From the NCBI RefSeq assembly GCF_000208745.1, contig NC_030850.1, positions 3,483,800 to 3,547,799 of the forward strand: DNA of 64,000 nt, read 5' to 3'. Shown here piece after piece: positions 23,209-34,969 of this stretch. The notes under the pieces were generated by a model. The model did no database searches. It was not told the origin of the DNA and saw only the letters and a list, made by a program, of their open reading frames with translations. Both the position numbers and the translations under genes were made by a program. The DNA comes from Theobroma cacao (lineage: Eukaryota; Streptophyta; Magnoliopsida; Malvales; Malvaceae). Position 1 is the first letter of the stretch. The number at the start of each line of letters is the position of its first letter.

Positions 23209-25762
23209 AGTTGTGTGAATACAGCCCTAAGAATATCAAATTAGTTCATACTCCCGCGGTTACACTTTTTTCCCAAACGAACCAACAGCAAAAATATGTC
23301 TCATTGTCCACTACAAGCATGCAAAGAGTATAATAATGAAGAAATGAAAAGCATAGCATATCAACTCAATTTTCAGTTTCACATGGAGACAAAGCTGTTG
23401 GCTGATGAGGTATGCCCTTTTCCACAAGGAGAATCTCATGTTGCTTATTTTGTATAAGAATGGAAAGCCTTGTAGCGTCCACAGGCCAGAAACTATGTAG
23501 TAGTAAGGATAGATTTTGGGAAAACTGAAGGGTACCATCATCTACATCCGGCAATGAAATGGATGACCCAAATGAAGAACATGCCGGTCCAAAGAAACAA
23601 ACAAGCAACATATGTAATTTTTTTTTCTACTTCAACACACATGCAATAGCTAAGATTCAAGATTTCTTCTTTTAGATCAGATTCCTATACATTTTTGAGA
23701 AAAAGAAGAATGTTTTTGTTATTACTCTATGCCATGGTCTGCATTTATTTGACAATTACTAATAATATATCTAGCAGTTTTGCAACATTGCTTCTGGTTT
23801 GAACCTATCTCTGATTCTGTATCTCAAGTCTTGGTTTTCTAGTTTGTAGAAAGTTACCCTATATAGATTGAGTTTAGCTTGTCAGCATGAAACTTTAAAG
23901 GCTATTGATCACAAAATGAATGCTAAAACGCCAGAACGAAATCAAAGAAAAGTTCCCATTTTTAAGGAAGGTTTTTGTTATGTCATGGGTTTCTCTATAT
24001 TAGGATATGGTAAACAAAACAAAGCTTTAAAGTGAGCTAAAAATTTATAACGACAACATACCCGGAGAAGTTTCAAAGCCCTTTTCCTGATGTTTTGTTT
24101 CCTCCATTTCCTTTTTATGGATGGTTGACGAAATAAACTGTAGTGTAGTAGGTTTGTATGGGAGGCAAATTTACACTAAAGAAGGACAATTTCATGGAGG
24201 GAAAGGGAATGTCATGTTGTACATACGAAATGCATCAGGGACCGAACATTCCACATGGCAACGGTCCGATCGTGTCGGATTTTGGTCCATCAGACCCAAC
24301 TCGGCTAGACTTATTAGTTTTAGTACTTATTTTTTGACTTGGTGGAAAAAAAAAAAGAAATTCATTCGAGCATTTCACTAATTGTTTTGTGTATAATTTT
24401 CTTATTTAAAGAGTTAAGTTGAAATTTTTCTTTTTCCAACTCCAAAAAAATGATAATTTATAAAAAATTATCAAGTTTAAATTGAATTATCCTTTCTAAT
24501 TTCATATGAGAATAGTGAAACACATATTATCACGTGTTGAAGTATTGATAAATCAAAATCTTAATTTCATTTTTAAATTTAAAATTCTCTATTTTGATTG
24601 ACTTTTTCTATTTATCAAACCATTTTAACCTTTAAAAAAATCATAGAAATAAAATAAATAAATAATAATTTATAAATAGATATGTATGTGCATATATGTG
24701 TTTTCTATTTGAATAAAAAAAAAGAGATATATGGATTTACTATTTTACTACTGATGATTACAAAAATATTATTAAAATATAAGAATTTTCAATATATTAA
24801 GTGAGAACATATTTTTTTTAAAAAAAAAACCTTAATAAAGGCCCTTGATCACTCTTCATAAAACCATCTTAAAATCGTAAGTGAACAGTGTATGATGTTT
24901 ACTATGTAATTCTAATTATTAATTAGAAGAGATATAAAAGGTATAAGAAAAAGAAGTGTAAAACTTATAATCCGTATATGCTTATACATTAATGTCATCA
25001 ACGTTTTGATACATTAGTTAATCGGTGAATTGGTCATGCATGTAATGCATCAACAAGGTTGATGCTTGATCGAAAAAGCCAAAAACGAAAAGTTGATGCT
25101 TGCTCCTGTTTGTCCCAGCCCCCCACCCCCTCCCTCCCCCAAAGCAGAAACAAAAAAAAAAAAAAAAAGGGCAGCTAGGTTACAAAAGTTGATGTGCCCC
25201 GATTTTGGTGCCTTTTGACAATGAAGACTCTTGTATCAAGCAATTTTTTTAGGTGTACATTTCCCCACAAGAATACTTGCTTTTGAATAGTTTGAAAGGG
25301 ATCATTCATTTAAGCGATTGCCATGTGCTTCTGGTGTGTGATTCTCCATCGTGGATCCACCAAACATCCTTACATGTTGATGAACGTGACATCATAAAAA
25401 AATTTGTCAAAACAACCTGACAAATATGTTTCAAATCAAGCCTTTCAAATTGGCTCATCAAGAATCCTTTCACCTATCTCAACTTTTTCAGTAATTGACA
25501 ACTACCCATCGTTTAGATCTTTTATTTGTGGTTAGAAAGGGAGGGAAAAAGGGTATATCGGTTGAGAAGTTGTCTGTCAATAATTTTTTGGGGTGTCTTT
25601 TAATAAGGCTACTAGGTTGATCGCAGTGCATATCTGATATCACTTCTCAAAGTGTTGGGAACGGAGTGATTCTTCATTTGCTTTATAATTTATGTAACGG
25701 GGCACAAAGTTTGAGATAATTTTACAAATGAATCAGGATGTAGGAGACCTAGACTTTGTTTG
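23209..25762. other. Intergenic between convergent formin and BTB-TAZ genes
   Basis: The left and right ends are 3' UTR. The middle (about 24370-24990) is strongly AT-rich. A short frame at 24121-24381 has no recognisable sequence. I see no gene or mobile-element terminus. Confidence 0.6.
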
Positions 25763-27973
25763 TCATGAAGAGATGGAATTTAAGGACACAAAGAATGGTG
25801 CACCTCCGATTCTCTTTGTTCTCAATATCTTTTTCACTAGCATTTTCCACTTGATCTCATCCTTCTTGCTTTGTTTCCTGATCTTCTCCTTGAAATTCCT
25901 GAAATGAAAAGTTTCAATAGTCTCAGTTATAGACTACATAAATAGCTGATTTATGCGGATTGGATTAGTTATTTCAGTGAACCAATTGACATCAAGCATG
26001 TCATTAGAGGACAAGAACAAAAGAAAATAAGTACCTGCACAGAGGAACTCTGCACAAACTTGAATCAGCGCAGAGACGGGAGTGTAACTCCAGTAGCTGC
26101 CACATTCTTTTGCAATGAACACAGCCGCCAGGAACTCTCAACTTGCAACCAGCAAAGTGACGAATAAGCAATTCTAGTCCTTTACAGGCTGCATAATTGC
26201 AAGGTGCCTGGTCCTCTTTGAAATCCTTGTCATGTGGACCAATTGTCCTGCAACCATCTCTGCAAATATGAACAAGGGCTTCCATTGCTTCATACAGTTG
26301 AAGATAGATCTTCCTCTCATTTGATTTTCTGATTTTATTTTTTCGCATCTGAAAAGCATGTTTAACAATGGCTTTAGAATTTTGATCAAAGTTCAAAAAC
26401 GAGGGGCTTTAAGCAGAACTGCTATAAAGTGACTTGAGAAAGAAAAATAAAGAAATCTCTTACATTTTCTTCATCAATCACGGATTCCAGAAGTTCTTTT
26501 TCAAGTGCTGGATGGCTCTTCTTCATTGCTTTCCATCCTTCAGTAGCAGAAACAGACTTGAAGTTGCTTAGGATCATACGGTGACTAATCAGAGAAAGCC
26601 GAGGTGCATCACACAGTAATGCAAGCTGTAAAACATCAATTACATTTTCTATAGTAAGCAAGCCATGCTCTAGGTGCTGTTCACAAATTTGCTTCAACTG
26701 AGGAACAACATATGCGTGTGAGAGGACCAACAATTGCAGGACATATTCCTTCATTTCCTCTTTCTCATAACTACAAATAAAAACCAATAACAATTAGCAC
26801 ATGGTAGTAGCATGATGCAAGCACAAGATCTCAGTGGCACTGATTTCTTCATTGGTCTTAAAACCAAATAACCAAAGAGCAGTTTTGGCAGTATCAATAT
26901 TTCACCTAAAATTTATTTTTTTATTTATAATTGAGAGTTGGAATTTTTTATCTTTTGAACATAATGTTATTTTCCCAAAAATGTAAAAGTCCTGTGTCAA
27001 GATAACTAGTAATTTCCAATTACTTCACTGGTTCACAAGATTGTATTCGAAGGAGATCTCCTATGAGAAAAGAGTAGTTACCAGGAAGAGTACAAGAATC
27101 GGATGAAAACTCGAACTGCATCTTGTGGAACACCATGGATTGTAATTGATCTCTTCTTACCAAAGCCCTTTGCTTGTTTCAACATGCCTCTTAAGACAGG
27201 AGAAGCCATGCCCTGTTGGCAAAATGTCCGGTGAACAGATTGACTCAATAATTTGTTTAAGATACTCCGTCAGCATGCTAAACAGTCACATTTGCTCTAT
27301 TTTCCTATATATTTAAAACACTTAGCAACTTGATCCCTGAGAGATACAAAGAGAAAGGGCCAACGTGGATTCCTTTTTGCAGATTAGGATAAAAGGATTA
27401 AACATGCTAATGAAGCAATGTCACAGCCGTAACCGGGGTTTCATTTGTAATGTCCATATCTACTACTTGTCGAGAGGATGCATCATCCTCTATGGCCTAA
27501 GACTTGCATATTCAAGCAATTTGTGTAATTAAGACACCGAAAAAATGCTTAATTAAATTCATCAGTGTGATGACTTGAGAGTGTTAAACTAGTAAAAAAA
27601 AAATCAAAGTTTCGTGTTCTTGGCGTATTTCTCAAAAAGAGAACAAGGATGCATCGCATTAAACAAGCTTTTACTACCAATAAATAGAGAAGTAATACAG
27701 GAGGCTTACAAGAATATTAGAATGGGCATAGACGATGCCACCATAATCAGTTTTAATGGCAATATCAGCCCTATAGCCTCCATCAAAGAGGCTATCCCAC
27801 AAATCCCTCGTGGCTGTAGAGACACAGCTGTATCCTCTTATTTGTGATCCATTCATCATAAATAACCCCTTCCGCCCACAATTTGTTGCTGGACCAGGTA
27901 ACGGAGGTGGCGCTGGACAAATATTGTTGGCGTCTTGAGGAGGTTGCTTGGCACTCATTTCCATCTTTCCCAT
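25763..27973 (-). CDS. BT4: BTB and TAZ domain protein, BT4/BT5 type
   Basis: Five exons on the minus strand, 27710-27973, 27082-27212, 26464-26770, 26035-26348 and 25763-25898, join in frame into 383 residues. A BTB/POZ domain (about 65-170) begins at [15 protein letters not shown]-like helical region follows. The TAZ zinc finger spans about 250-339, with many Cys/His (for example C264, C267, C284, C289, C302, C310, C313, C327, C333, C338). The C-terminus is basic ([14 protein letters not shown]), the usual calmodulin-binding end of the family. BT proteins are plant-specific, act as CUL3 substrate adaptors and scaffolds, and are linked to auxin, sugar, nitrate and ABA responses and gametophyte development. 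The start is the first ATG in frame. A 5' UTR intron is likely upstream. BT4 versus BT5 cannot be settled here, since neighbours match both Arabidopsis loci. Confidence 0.92.
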
Positions 27974-28063
27974 TGGCTTCTAAACTTCCCTTTTGGAGGA
28001 TTTTAGTAACAGCCACACTCAGGGTTCTTTTGTTTTTATTTTTTATTTTTGGAGAAAAAGAAT

Positions 28064-28573
28064 CTGAAAAAGATTGAAATAGCAGAACTTTGATAAGTGA
28101 CTCAAAATCAAAAGTGTGTCACAATTTGCATAGATAGAACACTTTGAAAAATTGAAATACAAAGTTAGACAGAAGATTCAGATTACAAAGCAGGCCCAAG
28201 TTAAACAAGATCAACAGAATCAATCGAAAAATCAATGAACAAGAAAAGTAAACAAATAACTAAAACGATTAAGGTTTAATCTGGGTACTGTTACCCCTTC
28301 TTAAGATGAAGATATGGTGTTTGAATCCTGGTTTTTCCTTCAAATTTCTCATATGTACCCAAAAAAAGAAAAAGAAAATACCATTGCGAAAACTATATAA
28401 GAATTCATGAAATGGAAACATTAAAAACATGGGAACTCAATTAACTTTTCAAAACTATCTGCAATTTGGAAATGCAAAATCAGTACGAAGAAATTAACTT
28501 CTTTCCCTCCCAAATTCTCTAATGAAATCTGATCAGCAAGATAAAGAGAGACAGATGAATAAGATTAACATAC
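28064..28573 (-). other. Possible 5' UTR intron of the BTB-TAZ gene
   Basis: Upstream of the BTB-TAZ start codon the minus strand has a good donor, CGG|GTATGT (GT at 28573-28572), and a strong acceptor, CAATCTTTTTCAG (AG at 28065-28064). Splicing these would remove 510 bases and join a CT-rich leader exon to the coding exon. No transcript evidence is available, so this is inference from splice signals. Confidence 0.35.
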
Positions 28574-30102
28574 CCGTTTTCTTTTCCTCTTGCTTGTCTT
28601 CTTGACGTAATTGTTCAATGAAAAAATGCACGAGGAAAAAAAAAAAGGGGAAATAGCGATGATCACTCCCTTGCCCGCTCGAAAGTCCTCAAAATAACCG
28701 TCAATAACCACCGTCAGATTCTGTTCCTCCAAAAACATATACAAAAAAAGAAGACCAGAGCTGCCGACACCAAGCTCCACCGCCAACGCCACCAGCTCGG
28801 GTGTCAGAACAGGTTAGAGAAAGAAAACAAAGAAATTGATAGACAAGAAAAGCCGCCGAGGAAATAGAAGCTTTAAAAAAAAAAAAACAAACAAACAAAC
28901 AATTACTGTCTTAATCCAATCTGTTCCGATCAAATCTTTCTATCTGTCAGCAAAACACCCTAAATATATCCTGCATGATTTCGCTTACTCACTTCCACGT
29001 CATATCCTAGTCATTCTCCACGCGCTTTCCCGCGTTATATATCTCGTCCTTGATAATTTTTCTACTTGTTTAACAGTTTCAACGGTCGTTAAAGCTCTTG
29101 GGTAAATATCCATTTCCAGCTACTTGTTCCCTGTCTGGCAAAATGGGCGGCAGGCGCTGCCATTTTATTTTGGCTCGTCCATTAGCTGGACGCGGTGGGG
29201 GGTTCATATCTTCTTGTTTAGACAAAGACGTTTTGCCATTGTTTTGGTGTTTGGTTTGGGCATACATTGCCATATTCAACACATTTGTGTCTTCTTCCGC
29301 CCCCAATCAATGACGAGGAAGTTTCGGTGTGTGATTAACTTGCGGGGGAACGTTGGGTACGCAATTGACACGTGATTGTGAGGGGTTGATCCATGCTTTA
29401 CCATTAAAAACTATCAAAATCTTTGAAGCGTATGCTTTAGATGGTAAATATTTTAAAGCTAATCATTAGTTTCATGGAACTTGTTTTATGGCTAAGATCA
29501 AATCAAACTATGGGTTTGGAACTACTTAGGTGTTTGCAATATGTACAAAATATTTTAGGTTTTATAACCTTTTCTTTAAGGATATCAATCCATAATTTGT
29601 AGCTTAAATTAAAATTAAATTCTTAAATCATAAATTGATTAGATTCAATCACTGGCACCAGTGACACAAGTTTCAAAGTACAAGGGACATAAATGTGACA
29701 GAATGCACATGGGTGAAGATTTCAGATTTGAGATTAATATCAAAACTTGTCCTGGCATTGGATCAACAAAAATTTAATTGCCTTAGTATTAATAATTTTC
29801 TATACCCTTTTCGTTTCTTGGATCATCCCCGCCGACAAATTTGATAACATTCAGGCATGAATTGGTTGAGACTGGAATTCATGCATTCAAAGGTTGAAAA
29901 TTAGATTATCACTGTCACAGTTATCAAGCACTTCTATGACAGGGTGCAAAGGAGAAGGAAACTAGAGTATCATCTCATTGGATCAGCCCAGGACGTTGTA
30001 TAAACTTGTTTATGGGCTTCAATAAGCAAGTATTTGCTTGGGTTTCACTGAAGGTTCATCAGCTGTGGCTCAAGAAAATGAGCCCAATGCAAAAAGGACA
30101 CT

Positions 30103-30106
30103 CAAA
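30103..30106 (-). terminator. Pol III oligo-T terminator of tRNA-Val
   Basis: TTTT on the minus strand nine bases past the tRNA 3' end; a second T5 run follows at 30095-30091 as a likely backup. Confidence 0.7.
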
Positions 30107-30115
30107 AGAGAGACA

Positions 30116-30189
30116 TGGCGTCGCCCGGACTCGAACCGGAGACCTTCAGTGTGTTAGACTGACGTGATAACCAACTACACCACGACACC
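30116..30189 (-). tRNA. tRNA-Val, anticodon AAC
   Basis: A 74-base tRNA folds on the minus strand. The acceptor stem GGTGTCG/CGACGCC has one U-G pair and discriminator A. The D-arm is GTGTAGTTGGTTATCAC. The anticodon stem TCAGT/ACTGA encloses loop CTAACAC, with AAC at 30155-30153. The T-arm contains GGTTCGAGTCC. It lacks an intron. A TTTT run (30106-30103) just beyond the 3' end is the RNA polymerase III terminator. It closely resembles plant nuclear tRNA-Val(AAC). It is isolated, with no other tRNA in the window. Confidence 0.95.
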
Positions 30190-33100
30190 ATTGTTGGAAG
30201 TGCCTCGTGAACTTCTAATCGGCTGCTTTGTAGAAAATAACAAGTTCCAAGTACTAATTATAGCCATATTTAAAGAAAATAAAATTATACTCAATTCATC
30301 GTATCATCTTGAGTTTGATAAAGATACTGCATAAAAGATAAACTTTTGAGCATAATATATTAACCACTTTTAATGTCAATGAACACCCGTTAATGGGACT
30401 CTATATTATAAAAGGTACGTCTGGCATACATGAATGCATGTAAATTTACATATAAAAGCTTCATACGTGTCATGCACTATCTAACTACATTGTTTTTTCG
30501 GTCTGACCACAGTAATCAGTATGCACAAGAAATAATTGTCTTGATATCCAGAGACTAACTCGCAATTCCATGAATGAGAACTGACAAGGACATGGTATTG
30601 GAACCATGATTTTCAACGCACACAGTGAGAATTTTGAGTAGAACTTCTAAAAATTACAGAGTCAAAGCTGCTGACCATCGTGGGAGTTCCGAAGAAATTT
30701 TCAGTCAAGGGTTTTAGTCCTCCGCACTAAGACCCAAGCAAAAAAAAAACAGCAACCTCTTGCAGACACTATAAATGTAAACATACTAAAATTCCTGGCA
30801 ATGATAATACCTTATTTTCTATAATTAGTGGGAGAGGGTTGGCAAGCAAAGGCCAAAGGCCAAAGGCAAAGCGGGGGGCAACTTTAGATAGAGGAGGAGC
30901 GTCTTCATCTTCATATAAAACCAGACTGGCCTGGAGCAGTGGTCCAGCCTTTCGCACGTGAAGACGCTCCTCCCTCCCCCCCTTCCCCTGCAATTATCTT
31001 CACGTGTGTTATCATACCAAGTATCAATGCTTTTCTTGGCTTTGCCCTTAGCTTAGCCCCCCTTTATCCATGCTTTTCCCCCCCTCCAAATCTCTCTTAT
31101 AGTATTAAACAATGCTGTGGGTCTTACCTTATTATATGCTTGTAGTGTAGCATTGGGACAATGTGGGTTTTCTTTCTCAAAATTGAGAAAAGGGTATTGC
31201 TCCATCCTTGTTACAAGTATTTGTCAACTTATATATGGGTTAATCTATGTTGGCCCCATCCAAAATGTAAAGATGGCAAGTTTAGGCAAAAGTTTGTCTT
31301 GGGTTTGGAAAATTCCCATTGTTAAGCTTACAAAAAATTAAAAAATGAAGCTGTTATTTAGGAACTCATCTAACTTTCAAGGTGGAAATCAAAGTTTACA
31401 GAGCATGCTACTTGTGTTAGATGGCCATTTTCCAAACTAAAGAAATGAAGAAATATAGATTAAATGATTTCCAAGGTGAGACATTAAAATTCTTAACTTT
31501 CAACCATTCCTTCTTTAGTTAGCTACCAATTTTATATAAATGCTACACCCTTAGTTCAATGCCTCAATAGGATAGGAATAGCATTTACTAAAGAAAAAGA
31601 AAAATTTACAGCTTGTACATATTCATATGTTGCAACCCTTTTCCCTCGATTAGCTGCCAAATATATTTAATGATTGCCATGATTGATAGCATGAAATCTG
31701 CATGTTCATTAGAATTGGTCCAGAAAAAACAATTAAGCTGATACTTTTATAGTTAAAAATAAATGAAAGAAAACAGAGACAACATTGAAAAGAAGCATAT
31801 TCTGTAAATGCAACAACATTTCACCATATTTTGGTAGTCAATAATGTTGTTTTATCTGAGTTAAGAAGTTGTTAACATGCATTTTAACCAATAATATTGT
31901 TTGACAGTGCCAGTTTTTGGATCATGTGTCATCTCTATACTTGCATTTTCTATTCACATATTTTACTTCTCTGTTTACTTAATAAAATAAATCCAAGGGA
32001 CAGAACCGCCTGCATGCCCCCCTTGAAAAGAATTCACTTTATTCTTCATGGGGCTCTGCTCAATCTTATTGCCACCTTTCTTATTAAATACCATTCAATT
32101 TAATAAAGCTTACAAGTAAATCCAAACGTCAAATAAGTCAGAAACATCTTAGGGTCGAGTCTCAATTGCTTATAAAATGTATTTATTATGACAATCTAAG
32201 CTGCTTAGCAAGATGCAGAGTGAGCCCATCTGACTGTTCAAAGAACCGTTACCCGAATCCAAAGGTGAAAAGAAAGTGATAAATGGTTAGATTAGTTGTA
32301 TTTGTTTTTAAGGTTTGGACCATCATTCCAGCAGGTGTACATAGTACATACAGGTAGGTTATACATGTATTTCTATTTTATTCTGTTTGTTAGTTGATTG
32401 GAAAAATAAAAAAGAAAAAGGGAGAAATCACTGGCAAGGCCTTTGGGCTATTTCCATAGTGTCCTACTAATTGGAGGAAGATCAATAACAGAAAGGAAAT
32501 TGACTAAATCAATAATGGTTATATAGGTGCAAATGAATGTTGAAAAGTTATTGCAAAGCAATGTAGCCTTTTAGGTAAATTTTCATTTATATCTGTTGAC
32601 TTGTTATCTGGAGCCATTGCCCCATTTCTACTCGTTTACAGCTGTTATGGAATAATGCAGATTTTGGACAAAGTGAGAATTTTCTTCAGGAGTTTACTTG
32701 AATAGGATCGATTCTATAAGGTCGTACCATTGTCTCCCTAAGTACTAGGAACTCTGAATTTGTTCAGTCAAATCAATGTCATTGTCTAACCAAAGAAAAC
32801 TCCCAAACCAGTCTCTAAGATTTCGATTAAACTACATTGTTATGCTTAAATGCATGAAAAGAGAAAATGGTAACCTTCTTGTCAAATAGTTCTTAGAACT
32901 TCCAATTGCAAAACAAAGAACAAAACAAGAGTACTGATGATTGAAATGAACCTATAAGACATGAAACTTTTGTTTTTGACAATAGCAAAGGAGCTCCTTA
33001 AATTCTCAAATGGGACAAAACTTTGCCAAACCTACATACAGCTGTCTTAAATTCTTAGGAATACTCAAAGGAGTTGGTTTATAACTATAGTATAATCTCC

Positions 33101-33270
33101 CATAATTAATTTGTACACCCAGAAATATAGCAGAATCTCCCAACATAAGGAGAGATTTTTATAGTGTAAAGAGAGATTTTTGGGGATACCCTACCATATA
33201 CTTCCTTTGCAAATTGTACAGTTAAAGGTACATTTTCTTTTCTACAGTGTAACTGCTAAATTACGCCTCT
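30190..33270. other. Intergenic, nothing recognised
   Basis: About 3 kb between the tRNA and the D-cyclin promoter. It is AT-rich with only short, unfamiliar open frames. I found no element termini or RNA gene. Confidence 0.55.
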
Positions 33271-33297
33271 TTATATATCATCCGCTAATTTTGGCGG
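33271..33297 (+). promoter_or_regulatory. D-cyclin core promoter: TATA box and E2F-type site
   Basis: TTATATATCA (33271-33280) is a candidate TATA box. Ten bases downstream, TTTGGCGG (33290-33297) matches the plant E2F consensus TTTSSCGS. Transcription would start near 33300-33310, so the E2F-type site would lie in the core promoter, with a leader of about 225 bases. E2F sites link transcription to the G1/S transition. Confidence 0.5.
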
Positions 33298-33528
33298 CAC
33301 CAAAACCGCAACTCTGATCAGCAACTCCCCCTCCTCCTCACTCCCACCCTTTTTTTTGTTACTTACCAGATTCCCATCTCCCTCTAGATTTTCCTTAATC
33401 CCCTCAAACGTGGATTCAAGAGTTTAACATATAGTATGGTACTAGTAGGGTAAACGACCCATGTTTTGTTTTTGTTCTTTTCTTGGAGATTTTCACTGGT
33501 GACGTACGAGCAGAGTTGAGTTCAAAGA

Positions 33529-34969
33529 ATGGGAGGGCTTGACACTTCGCTTTCTTGCTCTAGTCTCTTGTGTCCAGAAACCGTATCTAGTTTTTCTGAA
33601 ACAGAAAGAGACGATGATCAAAGTGTTTTTGAAGATGATGAGAGTGTTCTCTTCTATAAGTCATCTTTTGTTACAGAGGGTGAAGATGAGTTTATAGAGA
33701 AGTTGGTTCAAAGAGAAATTGCTGTGGGATTCAAAACTAATGCATCTTTCAGTGATTATGAAAGTGCCTGTGAAAGCTGGCAGGGAGGTGCTCGCTTGGA
33801 TGCTATTGAATGGATTTTCAATGTTTGTTTCTCCTTTTTTCAAAACCTTTATTTCTTTGTTCAATCTTTTTGTTCTTTTCTATTCTTTCTCTTGGTATGG
33901 TTAGATTGATGAACAAGATTTTGTGTTCTTTGATTCAGACAAGAGCAACCTTTCGGTTCGAAGTCCATACAGCTTATCTTTCTGTGACATATTATGACCA
34001 GTTTCTTGCAAAGAAACCCATTAATGTAAGCCCATTAATGTAAGCTTTTCTCAATTCTGTAAACAATGGCCAGATGGAGTTTCTTGATTGCCTTTGTGAC
34101 AATGGCTCTTTGGATGTTATTTTCTTTGATATAGGATGGGTACATATGGTCTACTCGATTGTTGTCCGTAGCATGTTTTTTATTGGCAGCAAAATTTGAG
34201 GAGCGCAGAGTACCTCCTTCATCAGAACTTCGCGTACGAAATTTTCTTTTCCAGAAGGCATTGATCAAGAAAATGGAGGTATTGGTACTTGGAACCTTGC
34301 AGTGGAAGATGGGTACTATCACTCCTTTTGCTTATTTGCCTTACTTCATCAGTAAATTCTATGGTGAATCTGGGCCTAAAGGATTAGTCTCCAGAGCTCT
34401 GGAGCATATCATGGCTATGATAAAAGGTAATCCAAATTTGTAGTTTCCAATGGAATATTAATGAACCTATCCTTGTCTGCTTCCCCCTTCTTTACCGAAT
34501 TGAATCTTTCAATGCAGAAATGAGATTGCTGGATCATCGACCATCTTTCATTGCTGCAGCTGCGGTGTTAGCTGCTTCTGACGTTCGATTAACAAAAGAA
34601 GAAATGGAGCTCAAGATGAATTTCATTTCATTCTGGGGATCTCGAGAAACTGTGAGCTTGCTTTTTCCGACCGTCTGCTATTCTGTATTACATGAGCATA
34701 CATATATGTATAACTTGAACTCAATACTAATGCCAATCTTGCATTGGATGATACAGGAGCATATATTTTCCTGCTATAACATGATGCAGGAAATAGAGAT
34801 GAGAAAATCTAGGACACCAGAGCATGTTATTTCCTCAGAATATTCTGCAAATCAGGATCCTGAGGATCCTTCTGCTACCAGTAATGGAGCTGGCGCTAAG
34901 AGAAAACTTACATTCAATGATCCTGATGGTGAAGGTAGCCCGGCAAAGAGAGTCCGTCGGCTTGAATGA
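33529..34969 (+). CDS. CYCD5;1: D-type cyclin, CYCD5;1-like
   Basis: Five exons, 33529-33822, 33939-34025, 34135-34426, 34518-34651 and 34757-34969, give 339 residues. An LxCxE retinoblastoma-binding motif is present as LLCPE (13-17). The N-terminal cyclin box starts about residue 80 (ARLDAIEWIF) and includes LLSVACFLLAAKFEE and VLVLGTLQWKMG. The C-terminal cyclin fold follows. The tail carries a Ser-Pro-Ala-Lys CDK-type site within a basic GSPAKRVRR segment, probably an NLS. D cyclins activate CDKA to phosphorylate RBR at G1/S. The D5 assignment rests on the cyclin-box wording and on the adjacent BT and ACA2 genes, which match At4g37610-37640 from memory. Exon 2 ends in an exact 14-bp duplication that repeats its splice donor; the first donor keeps the frame. 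Confidence 0.9.
34017..34044 (+). repeat. Exact 14-bp tandem duplication spanning a splice donor
   Basis: CCCATTAATGTAAG occurs twice in direct tandem (34017-34030 and 34031-34044). Each copy holds a donor AAT|GTAAG, so the D-cyclin exon 2 has two identical donors 14 bases apart. Only the first (exon end 34025) preserves the cyclin reading frame. Confidence 0.9.

Larger units (their letters stand above)
27974..30115. other. Leader and promoter of BTB-TAZ gene, then intergenic
   Basis: The first 0.9 kb probably contains the BTB-TAZ 5' leader, including a candidate upstream reading frame (minus strand, starting near 28739) inside the putative leader exon. The remainder up to the tRNA has no recognised feature; short frames around 29080-29375 look accidental. 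Confidence 0.45.

Noticed and set aside
29079..29375. Overlapping frames on both strands in a GC-richer patch
   Set aside because: Several frames are open at once, none resembles a known protein, and no splice sites give a longer product.
33823..33909. Read-through extension of cyclin exon 1 (hydrophobic tail)
   Set aside because: The tail is intron 1 sequence; splicing at 33822 to 33939 restores the conserved cyclin box.
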